From: Chrysochromulina tobinii
Lineage: Eukaryota; Haptophyta; Prymnesiales; Chrysochromulinaceae
Direction: 5' to 3'
Length of the DNA stretch: 10,529 nt
Assembly (NCBI GenBank): GCA_001275005.1
Contig: JWZX01000834.1
Coordinates: 1-10,529 of the forward strand
Translations under genes and position numbers: made by a program
Notes under the pieces: generated by a model
What the model saw: the letters and a program-made list of their open reading frames with translations, nothing else
Told to the model about the DNA's origin: nothing
Databases searched by the model: none
Shown: positions 7,138 to 10,529 of the stretch, one piece after another
Position numbering within the stretch: position 1 is the stretch's first letter
How the letters are laid out: each line of letters begins with the position of its first letter

Positions 7138-7705
7138 CCCGAGACGACGCGAAGATCGTTGATCCAGTGCTCGTCAGTGCCCTCGGCGTCGTCCGCGCTG
7201 CTCGCGGCGACGGCCAGCTGCCACGAGGGTCGCGGTGCAAAGCCGTTGAGCGGCAGGCCTTCGAGCACCGTGCGCTCGCCCAACACGACGCTCAGCCCGA
7301 CGAACTGCTCGTGACGAATCTCGATGGGCATCCACACGTCGTCACGCAGCGCGTGCCCGAGGGACGTGGACAGGAGGAGGTAGCCGCGACGTACCTCTAG
7401 CACGAGGGCGTGGCCGGTGCGCACGCTCACCGCGAGGCCGTTGTGGCCCGAGCCGCGCGCCGTCGCCGATGGGGCCGTAGTTGAGGCTGATGCCGTCGCC
7501 TCCCCCAAGAGCCGAGAGTGCCCCTTGCATCTTCATATCGAATCGCACGCGCCAAAACGGGAGCGGCGGAGCGCCCGGGAGCACGCGCAGCAGCAGCGCG
7601 CCCGAGTACGGGTAGGGTGTGCCGCTCGGCACGGCGCGCGGGACGAGGCGTAACGCATCGCCGCGCAGCGCCGCGAGCCCGTGCAGCGAAGCACGAGCTC
7701 ATTGA
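7138..7705 (-). other. Concanavalin-like lectin domain 2
   Basis: Pieced across two frame changes, the minus strand reads LNELVLR, LHGLAALRGDALRLV, PFWRVRFDMKMQGALSALGG, GDGISLNYGPIGDGA, GHNGLAVSVRTG, LEVRRGYLLL, LRDDVWMPIEIRHEQFVGLS, LNGFAPRPSWQLAVAAS and DEHWINDLRVVSG. The G-D-G-I-S-x-N-Y-G motif, the W-x-P-x-x-I strand and the final H-W-I-x-D-L are the pattern of L-type/LamG-like jelly-roll lectins. It is flanked by TIG units on both sides, as is lectin 1. Sugar specificity cannot be told. Confidence 0.6.
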
Positions 7706-9529
7706 GCCGCGGCGGATCGTCGCAGCGAAGGGTGAGCGACGTGCGAAAGCCGGTGGCATCGGCCGAAGGCACGCGGCATCGCAGCACCTCGCCGCCGGGC
7801 ACGCTCGCGTCGTAGGTGGCAGGCACGACGGCCGCACCAAAGTGGCAGGTGCGGTGGCCGAGGCCGCCGCCGAGGCCGGTGCCGACGAGGGCGACCTCGA
7901 GGCCGCCATCGAGGGTGGCTCCGAGGGGCGTGAGGGCTGGGCAGGGGCGTAGGACGTGAACGTTTCGAAATCGTAGAACTGCTGACCGTTGAGAGAGAGG
8001 CCGAGGGGGATGGCGCCTGGCGCCGTGAGCGGCGGCGAGACACATGCGCCGAGGAAGACGGAGGTGGCGGCGACGGTGGCGAGGACAGAGCCGCCGGCCG
8101 CGTGGCCGAAGCGGCAGCAGAGCTCGGTGGCGAGCGTGAGGGCGAGGTACGTGAAATTGGCGCCGTGGTGCGTGTACTGCTCTCCGTTGGGGGCGAGGGC
8201 GAGCGAGATCGAGCGAGATTGCTCGTCGGGCCCAAAGACGATCGGAGCGGCCGGCACATCGAACGCTCGCGAGTGTCACGAGTGTGCCTTGTGTGACCGA
8301 GCACCCACCGCCGCTGTCCATGCACTCGCCGTAGCGGCAGTTGAAGCGCTATCACGCAAAGTGCGGGTCGAGCGCCGTGCTGCGCGCCACGAGCGCCACG
8401 CTGCCACCGCGCAGCCCTTTGCTTGAGGGCACTGGCGGGAGCAGCGTCCCTGTGCGCGGCATGTATGCAAAGGGCGCGCCCGAGTAAAACTCCTGTCGGT
8501 TGAGACTCATTTGAACGAGCACCGCGCCTGAGCCGACGAGGGTGGCGCCGGCGAGGGCGAGGGCGGCGGGCGGTGCGGTGCAGCGCAGCGCCGCGCCACT
8601 GACAAAGGTTGCGTTGACCATGGCGTCGCCAAAGCGGCACACGAGCATGCCATCGGCCGCGCTCATGGCCACGAAATTGGTGCCGTGCAACGTCACGTTG
8701 GTCGCGCCGTCCTCGGGCCCGACTGCGGGGGTCATCGCGCTGACACGTGGCGTGTCAGCCACCAGATACCGAAAGGCCAGCGGAGCGCCCGTCTGCACGA
8801 ACTGGACGCCGTTCAGGCTGATGGCCACGTCGACGACTCCCGCACTCGTGGCGGGCGGCGCGAGGCAGCGCAGCGCGGGCGGCGCGCCGCCGCCAGCGTC
8901 CACGACAGTTGCTGGGGCTTCGTGTGGGCCAAAGCGGCAGCGACGGTTGGTACCTCCGCCGAGGCACTCCCCTTCGGCGGACGGTCGTCGAGTTGCCCAC
9001 GCCGAGCACCTGATTAGGTAGGCAATCAGGTGCAATCAGCATGCAATCAGCATGCAATCGTGTGCAATCATGTGCACTCAGAGGCGCCTCGAGTTGCCCA
9101 CGCCGAGCACCGGCGTGAGCGCATGCAGCGTAGGCGTCGGGTAGCGCAGGAAGCTCGTGCCGGGGCCGTAGGTGGCCTGCGGCCCGAGGGCGACGAAGAC
9201 GCCGATCGAGCCGAGCTGCCACGTAGCCGCCCCGTCGCCGAGCGTGCAGTTGATTTGCGCGTCGGAGACGTTGGTCACGAGGGTGGCGGGCACGAGGGCC
9301 AGGGTGGACCCCTGCTCAAGGTGGCATGCCACGGCCAACCCGAGGTTGAAATTCGCGCCACGGATCGTGAGGCGCGTGGGGGCACTCATCGGCCCCGAGA
9401 CGGGCGTGACGCTCGAGACGACGGCGTCGGCGGTGAAGGTGAAGTTGAGGGGGTTGCTCGTGAGCGCTCCGTGCATGCGTACGCGCACGGGCACGGTCGC
9501 GAGCCCGAGGATGAGGGCAGAGCGCAGCC
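7706..9529 (-). other. Array of six IPT/TIG units (TIG 2-7)
   Basis: Approximate units: TIG 2 9145-9430 (SSVTPVSGPMSAPTRLTIRG, INCTLG); TIG 3 8760-9142 (LTPVLGVGNSTTV, CRFGPHEAPATVVDAG), split by the intron; TIG 4 8458-8757 (MTPAVGPEDGATNVTLHGTN, VCRFGDAMVNATF), the best preserved; TIG 5 8138-8457 (GLRGGSVALVARSTALD, FNCRYGECMDSGGG), with two stops and a frame change; TIG 6 7945-8137 (ELCCRFGHAAGG, LGLSLNGQQFYDF), lacking its first strands; TIG 7 7710-7940 (LDGGLEVALVGTGLGGGLG, CHFGAAVVPATYDAS). Each unit is about 80-100 residues with the paired Cys of the CxFG strand and the later C-x-x-P strand. Confidence 0.6.
9010..9110 (-). other. 101-nt repeat-built intron bounded by 23-bp exon duplication
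   Basis: A perfect 23-base sequence (minus strand GGTGCTCGGCGTGGGC followed by AACTCGA) lies at 9089-9111 and again at 8988-9010, period 101. Taking the donor as GTGCTCGG in the first copy (9110) and the acceptor as CTAATCAG (AG at 9011-9010), splicing joins CCG to GTGCTCGG at a codon boundary. This restores LTPVLGVGNSTTV, a normal TIG start, and removes stops in the interval. The body holds CTGAGTGCAC and repeated TGATTGCA and CTGATTGC units, as in the intron at 4561-4675. The alternative, a pure tandem duplication with no splicing, would introduce a stop. Confidence 0.7.
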
Positions 9530-10126
9530 GGAGCCCACTCACGTAACGACCACCCGCGCGCGCGCCGTGCGCGCCGATGCCCATCTACCACGCCCAGCCT
9601 GGGAGCGGAAGAGCGCTCACGAGGACGCGTTCGTCACTCGTGACGCTCAGCTGACCGTCAGTGACGTTCACAGCGAGGCGCATCCACGTGTCGCGCGCCA
9701 GCGCCGTGCCGAGCACCCGGCTGAGCAGTGTCACGTCGGCTAGACGGACCTCGAGCACGAGCGGCGCCGTCCCGAGCACGAGCGGCGAGCCGCCGTCGCT
9801 CACGCTCACCGACAAGCCCACGACGGCGCCCTCGCCACCAAACTTGGGTCGGCCTCGAGCGTCGCGCGGCAGCGGCCCGTAACGGAAGCTCACGCGTGCC
9901 TCGTCGTCGCGATGCGCGGGCGCGCCGGGCCTGGGCGCCGCCGTGGGCGCATCGCGACGAGGGCAGTAGCAGCAGCCACGAGGCGCTAAAGTCGAGCAAT
10001 GGAGGAGCTCCAAGGGGAAGGGCTCCGGCTGCCGGGTCGGCGCGTGCAGAGAGGCGCACCGCTGTTCGGAGGCGCGTCGCGTTGCCGCCGAGAATCAGCT
10101 CGTGGAGCTCGTATGCATAGCCCGAG
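9530..10126 (-). other. Concanavalin-like lectin domain 1, with in-frame TAG
   Basis: Across one frame change near 9970 the minus strand reads YAYELHELILGGNATRL, RTAVRLSARADPAAGALPLG, FSASWLLLL, VSFRYGPLPRDARG, VVGLSVSVSDGG, LVLEVRLADVTLLS, LARDTWMRLAVNVTDGQLSV, LPGWAW, TAG (9585-9587), MGIGAHGARAGGRYVSGLRL. It aligns along its length with lectin 2. The stop falls exactly opposite the Gln of PSWQLAVAA there (codon CAG). A single C-to-T change would explain it. Confidence 0.55.
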
Positions 10127-10529
10127 TGCATTGGGGGAGGCGGCGTGGCCGAGCGAGGGGCTCTTGCATCGGAGCTCGGTGGAACTCGTGATGGTCGCTG
10201 GCATGACGGCGCCGTCCTGTTGTTGAAGTGTCGGCACCTGAGTCCACCTCGAAGGCGGCGAGCGACGGCACGACGCACGTGAGCGCCGCGGGCGCGCTGG
10301 GGGAGGCGAGCGCGACGGTCGCGCTCGCGATGGCAGAGGAGCCGTTGGGCGAAGCGCCGAGATGGGCGCCGAGAGGGCGGTAGGATGGCGCTGTGTTGGG
10401 CGGCGGGGTTGAGGGCGTCGTCTCGAGCGCCGTCTCGAGCGCGGGCACCCGCACGCGCCCGAAGCGACATTCGTAGTGTGAGCCACCACCGAAGCCGGCG
10501 CCGACGAGGGTGAGGTTGATGCCGCCGAC

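Larger units (their letters stand above)
6831..10529 (-). pseudogene. IPT/TIG and concanavalin-like lectin repeat protein, partial and damaged
   Basis: Read from the right edge, the domains are: TIG 1 (GGINLTLVGAGFGGG, YECRFG; to about 10150), lectin 1, TIGs 2-4, a broken TIG 5, a truncated TIG 6, TIG 7, lectin 2, and TIG 8 (STTGGTLVQLRMASTGAP, VCRFGDAD) ending at a donor-like GTGCGTGAGT at 6830. TIG units show G-x-N/F, C-x-F-G, VPAT and SLNGQQF hallmarks. TIG folds are immunoglobulin-like and, with lectin domains, typical of large secreted or cell-surface proteins that bind glycans; this role is inferred. The coding frame changes by one base near 10225, 10140, 9970, 8965, 8265, 7940, 7690 and 7465. 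A TAG interrupts lectin 1 and TGA-TAG interrupts TIG 5. The 5' end and any signal peptide lie outside the window. It is either a pseudogene or an error-rich assembly of an active gene. Confidence 0.65.

Noticed and set aside
9021-9080. CRISPR-like or minisatellite array from repeated TGCAATCA units
   Set aside because: Units are only 7-12 bases with irregular spacing, lie inside a eukaryotic intron, and have no spacer structure.
4720-9587. Nuclear code with TAG reassigned to Gln
   Set aside because: Two TAGs at plausible Gln positions are suggestive, but a TGA-TAG pair and eight frame changes in the same gene fit decay or sequence error better. Kept only as a check item under the TAG finding.
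6886-9743. Several long plus-strand frames under the TIG/lectin region
   Set aside because: They are antisense shadows; the minus strand carries recurring TIG and lectin motifs that cannot arise by chance.

Overview
The window looks like nuclear DNA of a GC-rich eukaryotic microbe, most likely a unicellular alga or other protist (haptophyte-like; low confidence at group level). The reasons are GT-AG introns, an F-box gene, a large multidomain IPT/TIG plus concanavalin-like lectin protein, long low-complexity tracts, and no ribosome binding sites or operon structure. No rRNA, tRNA, CRISPR array or recognisable integrase/transposase was found.

Layout. (1) 1-431: non-coding upstream DNA with a short tandem repeat. 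(2) 432-3428, plus strand: a long gene whose coding signal moves through three successive +1 frame changes. It encodes an N-terminal Cys-pair (zinc-finger-like) segment, a low-complexity and acidic middle, a Tudor/SH3-like domain, and a C-terminal half with an HxD motif suggestive of a 2-oxoglutarate/Fe(II) (TET/JBP-like) dioxygenase. That combination would fit a chromatin or DNA-modification protein, but the gene appears broken. (3) 3429-5047: AT-richer DNA with a 138-bp tandem duplication, and three minus-strand coding fragments: a hydrophobic C-terminal exon, an unrecognised protein fragment split by a repeat-built intron, and an orphan TIG half-domain. (4) 5048-5384: fold-back sequences upstream of an F-box gene. 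(5) 5385-6458, plus strand: an intact 357-residue F-box-like protein, the only clearly undamaged gene. (6) 6459-6830: short repeats and palindromes. (7) 6831-10529, minus strand: a TIG/lectin protein gene whose 5' end lies beyond the right edge. It holds two lectin domains and about eight TIG units, but carries eight frame changes, one in-frame TAG, a TGA-TAG pair and a truncated TIG.

The most striking feature is a pair of short introns (4561-4675 and 9010-9110, minus strand). Each is bounded by a direct duplication of exon sequence, with the splice sites falling exactly at the duplication edges. Both are filled with the same short motifs (CTGATTGC, CTGAGTGC). They look like introner-like or duplication-born introns. 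Much of the rest reads as a patchwork of decaying or mis-assembled gene fragments around one intact gene; no joint pathway between the genes can be inferred.
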